Source of the DNA: Microdochium bolleyi
Lineage: Eukaryota; Ascomycota; Sordariomycetes; Xylariales; Microdochiaceae
Assembly (NCBI GenBank): GCA_001566295.1
Contig: KQ964246.1
Coordinates: forward strand, 3,658,001-3,722,000
DNA length: 64,000 bases
Reading direction: 5' to 3'
Shown here: positions 47,925-58,082 of the stretch, piece after piece
Numbering within the stretch: position 1 is the first letter of the stretch
Layout: every line of letters starts with the position of its first letter
Notes under the pieces: generated by a model
Seen by the model: the letters and a program-made list of their open reading frames with translations, nothing else
Told to the model about the DNA's origin: nothing
Databases searched by the model: none
Position numbers and translations under genes: made by a program

Positions 47925-49682
47925 GATCAAGTATGGCGATGACTGTCGAGAGGAAGTCTGTGTGCTGGGAGCAAGAATTGTCTATGCCGGTTCACCTCCT
48001 GATCAGGCCTGGGCCAGGCCAGAGTACTTATATGGTTGGCCCTTGACGTAGCGCCGGCAGTATCTGCGCAAGATGTGGAGGATCTCGCTTTGCCGAGAAG
48101 AGGCTCGGTCGGGCTTGTGCTGCCACGGCGGAGTATCGTGGTTGTGGAGTGTGGCAGGGTTATGGAGGAGGTCTGGTGTGCATGCACATGCAAGTGTCGA
48201 AGATGCAACTTTGGTATGGCCTCGACTGGGACTCACAGCCACCACAGAACGTTTTAAGTGGATGCCTGGAAGGAACCGCGACTTTGAGTTGGAACCAACA
48301 TGGCAGAATGGGCTTCGGGAGCTGCGAGCGCGTACCCAACGCCGGAAGAACGGCCCCAAGGTCAGCTGGTCAGGCAAGCAAGCCATCCATCCACACTGGG
48401 GCACTCTATGCGGGGGGCTATCTACTCGAGAGGGGCTCACTGGGCTCGCTGAGCTGAGCTGAGCTGAGACGAAGCTCATCGTTCAGATGCTATCTTGGGG
48501 CTTCCTATTGGTAAAGTTCCAGCGGGAGATATCGAGCATTTTTCATAATCTGAAGGATTAGGCGAGAGATGATCCCAGACGAGAGCGATCGTCCCGAATC
48601 ACCCACTGTGCCTTCTCGAAGCTTGTCCAAGGGTCGCTAGGGGTCAGCTTGCTGCGGCTAGTGAAGAAGCCGGGCTGAGCAAGGGGCTTGGGCTGAAGCT
48701 TGGCCCTGGCTGCGGAGCGATCAGACAACCTGGAAGCTCCTCATCTGTGCGAAGTGACGACAAGCGACAATTGGTCTTGTCTGGTTGGGTGCGATAAGGT
48801 TCGAGGGTACGGGTGCTCCCTCGAGTGCACTTTGCTGGTGGCAGGTGAGCCTCGTCTGCCAGGCAGCAACATTTCCAGTCGTCCCCTTGGCTCCTTCCGC
48901 ATTCGACCACCGACGCCCACACGTGCGCTTGAGCATGTTCCAATGGCTCCAGTGCTCCACCTGCCGTGGCCTGATGCAGTCGTGCCTCGCGAGGCCAGTC
49001 ATCTGACCGGCTCAAAGTACGGATCTGGACCTTTGCGTGCTTTGGTGTCTGCCAGAATGCTGTTTTTCGGATGTCGGGCACTCATGAACCCCATCGTGCA
49101 AGACGTTCCCCAAAAGCGGAGCCCGGGACTTCCCAATGCCACCGTCCAGGAAAGCCTTGACACAGGCTGGCTAGGTGACCTCAGGGTACCAGATATGTCC
49201 TCGTCATGTCAAAGCCGAACATCTCGTCCTCCTGGCCAGGTGGCAAGACTGCCGGTCTGTTCTGGTGTGCCCAAAGCTCCATACCTTCTGGATGTCTTCC
49301 TTCTCCGCACACTGGAGGGTTCGATATCAGTGTGGGGTTCAAGCTGAGGCTGAGTCTGGCGGGTGGGGCCCGGGTCCGGGGCAAGCAGCACAGTCGCGAG
49401 GCAGTGAAACCACCAACCATCAACGAGACGCGGGCACGGCGCCGTTCCGCGATCGTGCACATGCCATCAGACACAGCAAGCACAACGGTGCTCCATCCCC
49501 AGCACAGCCCGCCATGGCCTCCGGCACGACGCCATGAAGAATCGACTGCATACGCCCAATTGGTTCCTCTAGCTCTGTAGACGTGCAGCCTGACAATGAC
49601 CGATATTGGCGCGGGTTGACAGCCTCGGGTTCCGGTGCACCCCCCGCGCACGGTGCCGCCGCGCCGCCGCGCGTATCTCGAT
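47925..49682. other. Divergent intergenic region GRDP-like / RTC1
   Basis: About 1.76 kb. It contains a short GAGCT tandem (48451-48469) and several overlapping frames of no evident meaning. The sequence from 49600 is the RTC1 leader; the frame is open there, but only GTG codons, no ATG, occur before 49683. Confidence 0.5.
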
Positions 49683-52600
49683 ATGTACAACCAGGGCAAG
49701 ATCATGCGTCGCCTTCTCGGCAGGCCCTCGACCGAATCGCCCTCCTCCACGACCAACGAAGCCGCCCTCGGCGTCACCAGCTCTCCGACCGTCCCGCTCT
49801 CCTACCGGCCCTACGCCTCCCAAACTGCCGTCTATCCCGCTGGCGACCCTATCGCTTGCATCGACCGATCGGCAGATGGCACTCTCGCGCTACTCGGCGG
49901 CCGACATATCCTCCAGACAGTACATCTGGACGGCCTGCAGTTCAAGAAGGGTGTGGACATCCGGGCGGCCATTGGTGGGCAGCCGGCAGGCAAGGCAAGC
50001 GCAGTCGCCTCTGTCGCTGACCAATTCTCCATCAAGGACGCCAAGCTCAGCAACTCCAACACCGGAGGCGAGCCCTCAGTCTTCACTGCGTGCGCCAATG
50101 GCAAGATATTCATATACGACCTGAGTCGGCTAGGATCAAACACAGGGCCAGATTTCATACAGGCCCGAGAGGATTCTAGACAGGTCAACAAGCTCGACTT
50201 CAATCCGCACCGAGGCAATTGGCTGCTCGCCGGAGGCCAAGATGGCGTTGTGCGCTGCTTTGACGTCAAAGTCCCCGTCTCAGGTCGCTCAGGCCCTACG
50301 TTCCGCACGTTCCAGTCCTTCCGCTGCAACGCCGAAGGCATTCGTGATGTCAAATGGTCTCCGAAGGACGGCGTGGTCTTTGCGTGCGCGACGGCTTCGG
50401 GTGTCGTCCTGAAATGGGACATCCGCAAACACAATACTCCTCTACTTAAGATCAACGCTCACGACACACAACAAGGTGTCACATCAATTTCGTGGCACCC
50501 TGATGGGGATCATCTCATCAGTGCCGGCTTGGACAGCAAGTGCCACGTCTGGGATATGTCGAAGAACGCTGAGAAGAGGCAAAAGCCCAAGTGGACGATT
50601 TCAGCTCCGGCCCCTGTCACTGCAGTCTCGTGGCGCCCTGCTTTGTGGTCTGCAACAGCACAAGGCAAGCGTGCTGCCCAAGTCGTCGTCTCGTATGACG
50701 AAGGAGGCAACACCAAGCGACATGGTATCAACTCGGTACATATATGGGACCTCGCGCGTCCCACCATGCCGTTCAAAGAAATCTCCATCTTCGATCGCTG
50801 CCCCAGTGCACTTCTCTGGCATGATCAAGACTTGTTGTGGACCGTTGGGCAAGACGGACTCTTTGCGCAATGCGATGTGGCTTACGCGCCAAAGGTCATT
50901 GACCGCCAGCCATTGTCCAACTTGCACTTTTCTTCCAAGGGAGAGGTTCTGATGCTTCTGGAGGAGCGGGCCCGTCCCCCAAGGCCTCGATCTACCGTAA
51001 CCCCGGAGAAGCCGCCGACATCGTCCTACAGCTCCAGCCCAACTGGTCCCATGTTGAGCATCAGCCGCAGTGACTCTGAAGAAGATGTCATGGCCAGTTT
51101 CCTGGTGCCCAAGAGGCGTGGACACCATCGACGTCGCACTACGTTGAGCCGACCTGTCCAGGGCCAATCTGTGAGCACGACGCCGCCCTCTGGCCCAACC
51201 TTGGACGACAATCCGATATCCTTAGATCAAGCCATTAGGCTGACGGGGGTTTTCAAGCCACAACAAGTCATGGCTGTGGGCCATGTTCCTGCTGCGTCCA
51301 AAGCGTCAGTATACGAGTTCATGGCCTGCCAGTACCTGGAAATTCTGCAAACCGATTTGCCATGCGTGGAAAATGGGCCACCTCTGAATGTGCGCGTCAC
51401 GCAGATTCTCGAGCAGTACGCTCGCGCCGCAGAGACTATGAGCCAGTTCCGCCTCGCCCAGACTTGGCGCATACTGTCGTATGCTATGGGCCTGCTCCTC
51501 ACAAGGAGATCCCAGTTCCATCTAGAGGTTCGCACCACAGGCAACAGCAAGCGAAGGCAGCGCTCACCCATGTCAGACTATCGGTCAGACCGCAGAGGTT
51601 CCAGCCTTCGAGGTGATGGATCATCATACGGAGATCACTCGGGCGAAGCCGCCATGCGCAAGGGGTCAATTCTCTCCACTGATAGCCGTCAATCTGTCAA
51701 CAAGTCCCTGCTGTCCGAAGAGCTTGAAAGCGAATCCAATGTACCGACGCCACTGGCCCGCCCGATGGTCGAAGGCGCGACACACAATGATCCAACTGGT
51801 GCTAGGAAGCTGACGCCAGTATTGGAGATGGAGAGTTTCAGCCTGCCGCCTGCCTCCCACACTCAGCGAGGCAGTCCGCGGAAGCGCCTGGACTCGACAC
51901 CCCTGTCCGTGAAAAGTCAGGACAGCCAGCTCTCGAGCGTGGAAGGCTACGACTTCTACGACGTCGACACAGTGAGAGCCATTCCTGAAGCAATAGATGT
52001 CCCGAAGAAGAAGGAGCCTCTCTCGTTGGACTACGTTGACCCGAAGGCGTCCAATGGAAGAAGGAGAACAGTGGCCCGGCACGACTCTGATGAGAGCTTT
52101 GCCCAGGTCTTCTCAGTCTCGAACGGGAGTCGACAGGCCAGCGTGTTGACCAGCTCCTCTGACGGCAGCACGCACCGGATACAGTCACAGTCTAAGCCAG
52201 CAGCAAGAGGCCAAGATGCTTACGATGACGAATACGGGAGCAGGATCAGAGGCCACAAGATCGATGAGTCTCCGGATCGCTTCAAGCGGCCAGCACTGCG
52301 TCCCAAGAGGGAGGAGTCAGGCAGCTCGAGAGAAGACTTCATGGTATCGCAGACCACAATCGATACTCTCGACAGTGATGCGACGATGCCGTCAGACGCG
52401 AGTTTCCCTGCACGCGTGCGAACAGCCTCACCACACTCGTCGCGGCGCATCTCCGAAGACCGCCCGGGTATAGAACGACCGGAAAACCACCAGTCGCCAA
52501 CCATTACCGAGACCGACTTCTTGCCATGGACGGAGGACCCGCCTTACCCATATCCTCTGCTTTCTGACCCGAGGGTCGCAAAACATGCGCCCTCGATTGA

Positions 52601-54296
52601 CCCATATGATCTCGTCAAGCGTGCACTGGCCCATGAGTCGAAGCACTCGGCTTTGCATGCCTCTGCAATGATTCTCCTTCTGAAGCCTCTTGTGCCTGAT
52701 GACGTGATTGATTCGTTCCAGGCGCTGGCTATCCTACGCCAACACCACAACCGCCTGATGAGCATGAGTTGCTTCGTCGAAGCCGCGCTCTTGCGTAATC
52801 TGTGTGTGCAGGACTGGCCCGATGGGCTGGACATGTGGGGGGACAACTACACGGCCGTCTTCCTACCTGCACAAGAGCGCGTGTCCGCTCCCTATATCTG
52901 CTCGACGTGTCACAAACCGCGCGAGGTCAACAAGTCAGATCCCAACGGGCAGGGGATCTGGAAGTGTGAGCGATGCCGAGCTGCGATGGCGCCCTGCGCG
53001 GTTTGCGGCCATCGAAATATGACGTCCAGTCTTGCGCCGCCGATCCCACTGGCCGAGGGCGTGTCGACCGACACTGACACCGGGTCCAATGCTGTCGACA
53101 ACACGGAGCTGTCGATATGGTGGTACTGCCCCGGCTGCGCACACGGCGGGCACGCCGCCTGCCTACAGCAATGGCATGCGATCACTGGCCCAGGCGTCTA
53201 CGTCCCCGCCCTCGAGCACCACACGCGCAAGCGCTTCTCTGAGTCCCAGTCCCACTCCGTACACTCGGCATACGGCCACGGGCACCGCGAGTCCCTGTCC
53301 CACTCAGGCACGGCAGCGTCCTCACGCCCGGGCTCTAGACCAGCATCACGCCCCTCCTCGCGGCCGTCCTCCCGTCCGGCGTCCCCGGTGCCCAGCCTGC
53401 CCGACCACCACTACCCGGAGATGCAGAGCGACGGCTGCTGCCCGCTCGACGGCTGCGGACACGCGTGCCTGCCGGGCCGGTGGCGCAACGAGATCCTGTC
53501 CGCGCGCACGGAGGAGCTGGGCCGGGCGGTGCGGGAGCAGACCAGAGGCGCGATGGGGATCGGCGGCATGCCGACCGGCAGCGCGGCGACGTCGTTCTCC
53601 ACCAGCGGGGTGCCCCTCCCCGTGCAGAACAAGGCCGGCGGGGGAATCAGCGAGCGGCGGTTGAGCGCGAGCGCTGGGGCAGACTCGAGCGCCGTCTTCA
53701 GGCCGAGCAGTCTTGGGAACCCACCGTTTGGCGGTGGCGGTGGCGGTGGCGGTGGCGGTGGCGGTGGCGGTGGCGGCGGCGGCGGCGGCGGTATAATGGC
53801 AGGTGGGATGGGCGGCGGAGCGGTCCGCGGCGACACGATCGACTACGTCCCGCAGAGCAGGGCGGTCGATTCTGTCCGCGAGACACTCGGCAAGAAGAGC
53901 GGCACCTCCAACAGCACCACCACCCCCACCAGCTTGGCGATCTCGGCTGGGTCTGGAGGACCCGGGCTAGGAGGAGGAGGAGGAGGAGGAGGAGGAGGAG
54001 GAGGCGGTGGTGGTGGTCTAGGCGGCGGGATCCTCAGCTCGAGCCCGGCGAATTTGCTGGACTCGCCGCTGCTCAGCGGTGTGCTGAGGACCACGTCGAT
54101 GTCGGTCAGTGCGGGTAGCGGAAGCGGAAGCGGGAACGGCGGTGGTGGCGGCGGAGGGATCGGCGGGACGGGGGAGAGGGAGCGCCGGAAGAGTGTCAAA
54201 TTCGCCGGGCCTAGGGGTGGGGTCCTCACTGGCGATGGCGGTGATGGTGGTGGTGGGAACGGGAGTGGTGATACCGGGTCGGTCGCCGAGGAGTGA
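49683..54296 (+). CDS. RTC1: RTC1 / SEA2, WDR24-like SEA (GATOR2) complex subunit
   Basis: A single exon encodes 1537 residues. WD40 repeats cover about residues 40-430, with signature WD blades such as GVVLKWDIRK, DSKCHVWDMS and SVHIWDL. A long linker follows, predicted helical only near 960-1050 (LVKRALAHESKHSALHASAM). The C-terminal zinc region begins at about 1070 with YICSTCHKP, continues CERCRAAMAPCAVCG, WWYCPGCAHGGHAACLQQWH, and ends CCPLDGCGHACLPGRW near 1251, the atypical RING of WDR24/Sea2. These subunits regulate TORC1 at the vacuole through Npr2/3. The remaining ~280 residues are species-specific, with two long polyglycine runs. It is longer than yeast Rtc1 (about 1340 residues). 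It converges with the UVRAG-like gene. Confidence 0.95.
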   Translation: MYNQGKIMRRLLGRPSTESPSSTTNEAALGVTSSPTVPLSYRPYASQTAVYPAGDPIACIDRSADGTLALLGGRHILQTVHLDGLQFKKGVDIRAAIGGQPAGKASAVASVADQFSIKDAKLSNSNTGGEPSVFTACANGKIFIYDLSRLGSNTGPDFIQAREDSRQVNKLDFNPHRGNWLLAGGQDGVVRCFDVKVPVSGRSGPTFRTFQSFRCNAEGIRDVKWSPKDGVVFACATASGVVLKWDIRKHNTPLLKINAHDTQQGVTSISWHPDGDHLISAGLDSKCHVWDMSKNAEKRQKPKWTISAPAPVTAVSWRPALWSATAQGKRAAQVVVSYDEGGNTKRHGINSVHIWDLARPTMPFKEISIFDRCPSALLWHDQDLLWTVGQDGLFAQCDVAYAPKVIDRQPLSNLHFSSKGEVLMLLEERARPPRPRSTVTPEKPPTSSYSSSPTGPMLSISRSDSEEDVMASFLVPKRRGHHRRRTTLSRPVQGQSVSTTPPSGPTLDDNPISLDQAIRLTGVFKPQQVMAVGHVPAASKASVYEFMACQYLEILQTDLPCVENGPPLNVRVTQILEQYARAAETMSQFRLAQTWRILSYAMGLLLTRRSQFHLEVRTTGNSKRRQRSPMSDYRSDRRGSSLRGDGSSYGDHSGEAAMRKGSILSTDSRQSVNKSLLSEELESESNVPTPLARPMVEGATHNDPTGARKLTPVLEMESFSLPPASHTQRGSPRKRLDSTPLSVKSQDSQLSSVEGYDFYDVDTVRAIPEAIDVPKKKEPLSLDYVDPKASNGRRRTVARHDSDESFAQVFSVSNGSRQASVLTSSSDGSTHRIQSQSKPAARGQDAYDDEYGSRIRGHKIDESPDRFKRPALRPKREESGSSREDFMVSQTTIDTLDSDATMPSDASFPARVRTASPHSSRRISEDRPGIERPENHQSPTITETDFLPWTEDPPYPYPLLSDPRVAKHAPSIDPYDLVKRALAHESKHSALHASAMILLLKPLVPDDVIDSFQALAILRQHHNRLMSMSCFVEAALLRNLCVQDWPDGLDMWGDNYTAVFLPAQERVSAPYICSTCHKPREVNKSDPNGQGIWKCERCRAAMAPCAVCGHRNMTSSLAPPIPLAEGVSTDTDTGSNAVDNTELSIWWYCPGCAHGGHAACLQQWHAITGPGVYVPALEHHTRKRFSESQSHSVHSAYGHGHRESLSHSGTAASSRPGSRPASRPSSRPSSRPASPVPSLPDHHYPEMQSDGCCPLDGCGHACLPGRWRNEILSARTEELGRAVREQTRGAMGIGGMPTGSAATSFSTSGVPLPVQNKAGGGISERRLSASAGADSSAVFRPSSLGNPPFGGGGGGGGGGGGGGGGGGGGGIMAGGMGGGAVRGDTIDYVPQSRAVDSVRETLGKKSGTSNSTTTPTSLAISAGSGGPGLGGGGGGGGGGGGGGGGLGGGILSSSPANLLDSPLLSGVLRTTSMSVSAGSGSGSGNGGGGGGGIGGTGERERRKSVKFAGPRGGVLTGDGGDGGGGNGSGDTGSVAEE
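53730..53792 (+). repeat. GGC/GGT microsatellite encoding 21 glycines
   Basis: Twenty-one glycine codons, first as a GGCGGT hexamer array and then pure GGC, in the C-terminal tail of RTC1. The ordered hexamer points to recent slippage expansion. Confidence 0.9.
53970..54017 (+). repeat. GGA-rich microsatellite encoding 16 glycines
   Basis: Sixteen glycine codons, mostly GGA, then GGC and GGT, about 180 bases after the first array. Different codon choice means that the two runs arose separately. Confidence 0.9.
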
Positions 54297-54585
54297 ACCT
54301 ACGATTAGCTAGCTCAGCTCGGTTTGTTGGCGCGGGCTTCGCAGACAGCATGTATCACCGTGCAGGTCGCATTCCACGGGGCTTTGCTTTTGCTAGAGAT
54401 AGGCTCGCCCCCCCCGCCTATGAGATGACGGGATGCCGGCTTGATATGCTGCATTTTGAGATTATGAATATGTAAATATATGCACTTTGTTCCAAATCAC
54501 CACGATATTCTGTACGTATATACATTGCCCCGAACCGAGTCATACCCCATGATCGCGAAGAACTTCCGTTCCGGGTCCGTCTGCC

Positions 54586-56568
54586 TCAGGCACCCACGTT
54601 CTCCCGCAGCCCTTTTGTCCGCAGCGTCATCGTTGCGCCATCGCTGAACGGAATGTCGAACACGGGCGGCGATGTCGACGTCGATGAGGACACGGGGCTG
54701 ACGCTGAGCGCCGTGTTTTTCTTGATGCTCAGCGTGTTGCTGGTGCTGTCGAGGGACTGGGTGTGGCGGTGGTGGTTGTTGTTGTTGTTGTTGCCGCCGC
54801 TGGCCTTGTGGCTGGCCCCGATGACGGCCTGCCTGAGCTGCTCCGCCTGCCGCGCTGCAATCGACCCGCCGAGGTCGCTGTCGATGCTGCCCCTGCGGCT
54901 TGGGTTCGTGGACCCTCCATCAATGCTGCTGCCCGGGTCGTCGGTCACTATGCCGGCTAGCGATGACAGTGATCCGCCGCCGCCGGTTGTGGTGAGCCGC
55001 CCTTTGATCCTGCCAGCCCACAGCCCGCGCACGCCGCCACGTTTCCGCTCGGGGACTTCGTCTGTGCCCGCGCTGCAGACGTACAGGAGGTACTTGAGGT
55101 TGGGCAGGGTGTGCCGGATGTCGACGACCTTGAGACCCGCGGACGCGCAGAGCGTCTCGATGTCCTTGTTGAGCAGGAACCAAGCGTAGTCGAAGCGGTA
55201 CTGGGCCGTCGCGCCGCCGCGGAGGAACAGCGGGAAGTCCCGCTGCGTGTCTGGGATGACGGATATGTCGTCGCGGATGCTGCTGCGTGAGCCATATGGC
55301 TGGATCGGGTAGGGCAGCGGCACGGAGAGGTAGAACTGTAGCGCGTTGACAAGCTGCGCGACGTAGCCGAGCGCCGCGGACAGGGAATCTTCTGTTGCGG
55401 ACGACGAGGTCGGGTCGTAGTCCGTGTTGGGCAGCGGGAGGTCGCAAATGCGGAAAGAGAGAGGGGTGCTCGTTGATGTGTCCGGTGTGATGACAAAGAT
55501 ACGCGAGAGGTCCTCACATATCCGGTGGCGCTGGCCGTGGATGCTCTCACGGATGGCACCGAGAGAAGTCAGGCTTGGTGCGAGCTTGGCCTCGGCGTGC
55601 TTGACGTCCGCATCGGCGGTTGCCTGGGCATTCTTGCCCTCGGCCATGGCCTCGCGTCGCGTCCTTATGGAATCGCGGAGCTGCTCGCGGCGTAGCTGCG
55701 CCGCCGTGACCGCGCGACCCTGGGCCATCACGTATTTCGAGGCCAGAGCTGCGGACTCCTGAGCTTCGGGAACCGGATCGAGCGGGGTGTCTTGAAGAAT
55801 GGCATTGATCTGAGCCGTGAGCTTCTCGCGAGTCGCCAAGGCATCTTGTATCGAGTTCTCGAGGTTGGAAAGCTTCATGAGCGCATTATAGGACGAGGTG
55901 GGTAGCGGCGGTTGCTGCTTCGGGTTCTGCCGTTTGCTCGAGAGGTCGAGGCAGTACATGCCATCGGCGAGGTGGAAAACGAGGCAATTGGGCGGGAAAT
56001 GGCGGTTGCGCAGGCTGTCGAGGTAGTTGAGGGTGCGGAGATCGACATGCTGGGCGAGGACGAGGGACCAGCTGCCCTGCCGGCGAGCCCAGATCTTGAC
56101 CTTGAGCTCGGGCAGGCGCGTGACAGCCGGCCCGGCCTGAGAGAGGTCGAAGAAGGCAAAGTTGGTGTTTACCGAGCGCTCGGCAAGCTCGCTGATGTAG
56201 ATGGGCTCGGTGTGGCCGTCACAGTGGAGAGAGAAGAAGACGTCGGCAGCCCTACTGTCGACAGTGCTCTCGAGCTGGCGCTGGCGTGTCAGGGGGCTTG
56301 CGCCGGCGAGGGTGGTGCTGCGGCGCCGGAGCGTCTTGGGCCGGGGCCGCAGGCTCTCGGAGGACTGCGAGTGGTGGAGGACGGGCGGCGCGTGGCCCGA
56401 GGAGCTGGAGCCGAGGGCGGAGACATCTTCGGGCAGGGCGCCGAGCCTCGGGGGCTTGCTGAGGTCGGCCTCGAGGTCGTCGGCAGGCCTGTCGCGGGGC
56501 CGGGTGAGGGTGAGGTTGCGCAGGTAGACGCCCTGGAGGTGGCGCAGACGCCTGTTCTGGGCGAGCAT
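54586..56568 (-). CDS. VPS38: UVRAG/Vps38-like PI3-kinase complex II subunit
   Basis: A single exon gives 660 residues from the ATG at 56568. The N-terminal part (LRHLQGVYLRNLTL, then a C2-like region SLHCDGHTEPIYISELAERS through KIWARRQGSWSLVL) and YCLDL fit the UVRAG-type start. A coiled coil spans about 225-345 (LMKLSNLENSIQDALATREK to KHAEAKLAPSL), and the BARA-like/Atg14-UVRAG domain follows with ALGYVAQLVNALQFYLSVPL, YPIQPYGSRSSIRDD, FPLFLRGG and YRFDYAWFLLNKDIE. These are hallmarks of the UV-resistance/Atg14 family; the RSSIRDDIS element fits UVRAG/Vps38 better than Atg14. The protein joins Vps34, Vps15 and Vps30/Atg6 to make PI3P on endosomes. The tail from ~530 is Gly/Ser/Asn-rich and disordered. 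It ends 289 bases from RTC1. Confidence 0.9.
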   Translation of the reverse strand: MLAQNRRLRHLQGVYLRNLTLTRPRDRPADDLEADLSKPPRLGALPEDVSALGSSSSGHAPPVLHHSQSSESLRPRPKTLRRRSTTLAGASPLTRQRQLESTVDSRAADVFFSLHCDGHTEPIYISELAERSVNTNFAFFDLSQAGPAVTRLPELKVKIWARRQGSWSLVLAQHVDLRTLNYLDSLRNRHFPPNCLVFHLADGMYCLDLSSKRQNPKQQPPLPTSSYNALMKLSNLENSIQDALATREKLTAQINAILQDTPLDPVPEAQESAALASKYVMAQGRAVTAAQLRREQLRDSIRTRREAMAEGKNAQATADADVKHAEAKLAPSLTSLGAIRESIHGQRHRICEDLSRIFVITPDTSTSTPLSFRICDLPLPNTDYDPTSSSATEDSLSAALGYVAQLVNALQFYLSVPLPYPIQPYGSRSSIRDDISVIPDTQRDFPLFLRGGATAQYRFDYAWFLLNKDIETLCASAGLKVVDIRHTLPNLKYLLYVCSAGTDEVPERKRGGVRGLWAGRIKGRLTTTGGGGSLSSLAGIVTDDPGSSIDGGSTNPSRRGSIDSDLGGSIAARQAEQLRQAVIGASHKASGGNNNNNNHHRHTQSLDSTSNTLSIKKNTALSVSPVSSSTSTSPPVFDIPFSDGATMTLRTKGLRENVGA

Positions 56569-56846
56569 CACGGCAGGCGGGCAGCAGCAGGTGCTGTGCG
56601 GTGCAGCCGGTGCGCAGGTGGAGGCATTGAAGGCCAGGCGAAGCAGGTGAAGACGGAGCGTGAGGCCGCGATGTTGCAGTGGTGCACGATGACGACGGCC
56701 GGCAGCCGATGAGCAGCCGCTAAGTTGTTGCAGGCCGGGGGTGGGTCCGCAACAGCCCTGCCCAGGCCAACGAGTCTGGGTGAATTGTGTTGTTATCTCG
56801 AAATATCAGAACGCCTGAATCTACTTCTATTGTGCGCACATGTAAA

Positions 56847-57470
56847 TCATTTGCTCAGGTCCAGCTGCGGCTGATCTCTAGCCAGGTTCACGATGGGCAT
56901 GAAGCACTTTTTGTCAGCCCACTGGGGAGCTGGGTCGTCATCGTGCTCCGCCCACTCGCGGATCTCCTGCCACTCCCTCCAGTACCAGGCCTCGCACTTG
57001 TCAGGCTCCGTGACCTGTAGACATTGAAGCTGACAGTTAGTCTTTGCGGTTGTGCAGACCTGGGTGGGCCATGACAACAGGTCGGCACTTACCACCGGCT
57101 CGGCATCGGCCGTCTCCATCTCGCACAGCACGAACAGGGTGATGTAGTGCTTCTGCAAGTCGTACCACACGCTGTTGGTGACGCCCAGAAGCTTGATAGG
57201 CCTGACCTTGAGCGCCGTCTCCTCAAGCGTCTCGCGGGCTGCGCACGTAAAGAAGTCCTCGCCGTAGTCGAGGTGGCCGCCAGGAAATTGCCAGGTGCCT
57301 GGAGGATAGGTCAGCAGGCTGAGTGCCGTCATACTGAAGTTCAGACAAGAGAAGTACATACCTGAACCGTGGCTGCTGAGGCGTTTGCCAAAAAGAAGCT
57401 TGCCGTCTGCGTTGCGGATAACAGCCGCAACACCGACTCGTGGCGGGGGTCCCTCTGCTGATGCTGTCAT
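56847..57470 (-). CDS. Nudix hydrolase (nucleotide pyrophosphatase family)
   Basis: Three exons (57470-57362, 57298-57093, 57014-56847) give 160 residues. The Nudix box spans Gly44 to Leu66: Gly44, Glu50, Arg58-Glu59 and Glu62-Glu63 match GX5EX7REUXEE, with Ala where the box usually has Gly near its end. The preceding RVGVAAVIRNADGKLLFGKR and TWQFPGGHLDYGED resemble NUDT15/MTH1-like and plant NUDT1 sequences that hydrolyse modified or excess nucleoside triphosphates, including 8-oxo-dGTP. The substrate is not known. The tail (KCEAWYWREWQEIREWAE) completes the fold. An upstream open frame extends to 57641, but MTASAEG is the likely start. It diverges from the HET gene. Confidence 0.92.
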   Translation of the reverse strand: MTASAEGPPPRVGVAAVIRNADGKLLFGKRLSSHGSGMYFSCLNFSMTALSLLTYPPGTWQFPGGHLDYGEDFFTCAARETLEETALKVRPIKLLGVTNSVWYDLQKHYITLFVLCEMETADAEPVVSADLLSWPTQVCTTAKTNCQLQCLQVTEPDKCEAWYWREWQEIREWAEHDDDPAPQWADKKCFMPIVNLARDQPQLDLSK

Positions 57471-58082
57471 GTCTTTGAGATGTGGGAGTAAGCTCGTGGA
57501 TAGAGAACCGAGACAAATTCGATGTTTCAATGATTCAGCCCGTTGTCCCGCGACTTTGTATTTGTAGTCTACCAATACCTGTGTACCTGTGTGAGTCAAC
57601 CTTGGTACGAGATCGGAAACTTGTGGAAAGTGGATGGTCAAGAACGCCTAACGCTCCACCCCACACCCTCCGATCCCACCGGGTCCCGACCTCAGTTGTG
57701 CCTGCCGCGTCGTCGTCGCATGAGCCCAGAAATTGTCGGTCCTTTCTCTGCAAGGCAACAGACCCGTAGTCTTCGAAATAGACATCTTGACACCGAGGGG
57801 GAGTCTACATTGTTACCTCTCCCCAGATCTGCCCACATAGCGCCATGACAGCCTGTCATGAGTGTGGCCAGAGATTGTAGTCACGACACAGAGTCAGCTG
57901 AAGCTCCGGGATGCATCCCACCATAAATAGGGACGACACGAAGCCCGACGCTCCCAATTAGGCTCATGCGACCAATTCCTGGGCAGGACTCTGGCATATC
58001 GAGACAATAACATCCTTTACCCTGCCGCACCGAGTACAACATCTTCGCCGCTGAAACCCGCACCGCAACATCCGCTGCCGAC
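57471..58082. other. Divergent promoter region Nudix / HET gene
   Basis: A 612-base region. A weak TATA-like CATAAATAG is at about 57923. Small overlapping frames are not convincing. Confidence 0.5.

Noticed and set aside
49635..49682. Upstream in-frame extension of RTC1 starting at GTG
   Set aside because: There is no ATG in the extension, the context looks like leader, and the protein starts sensibly at MYNQGKIMRR.
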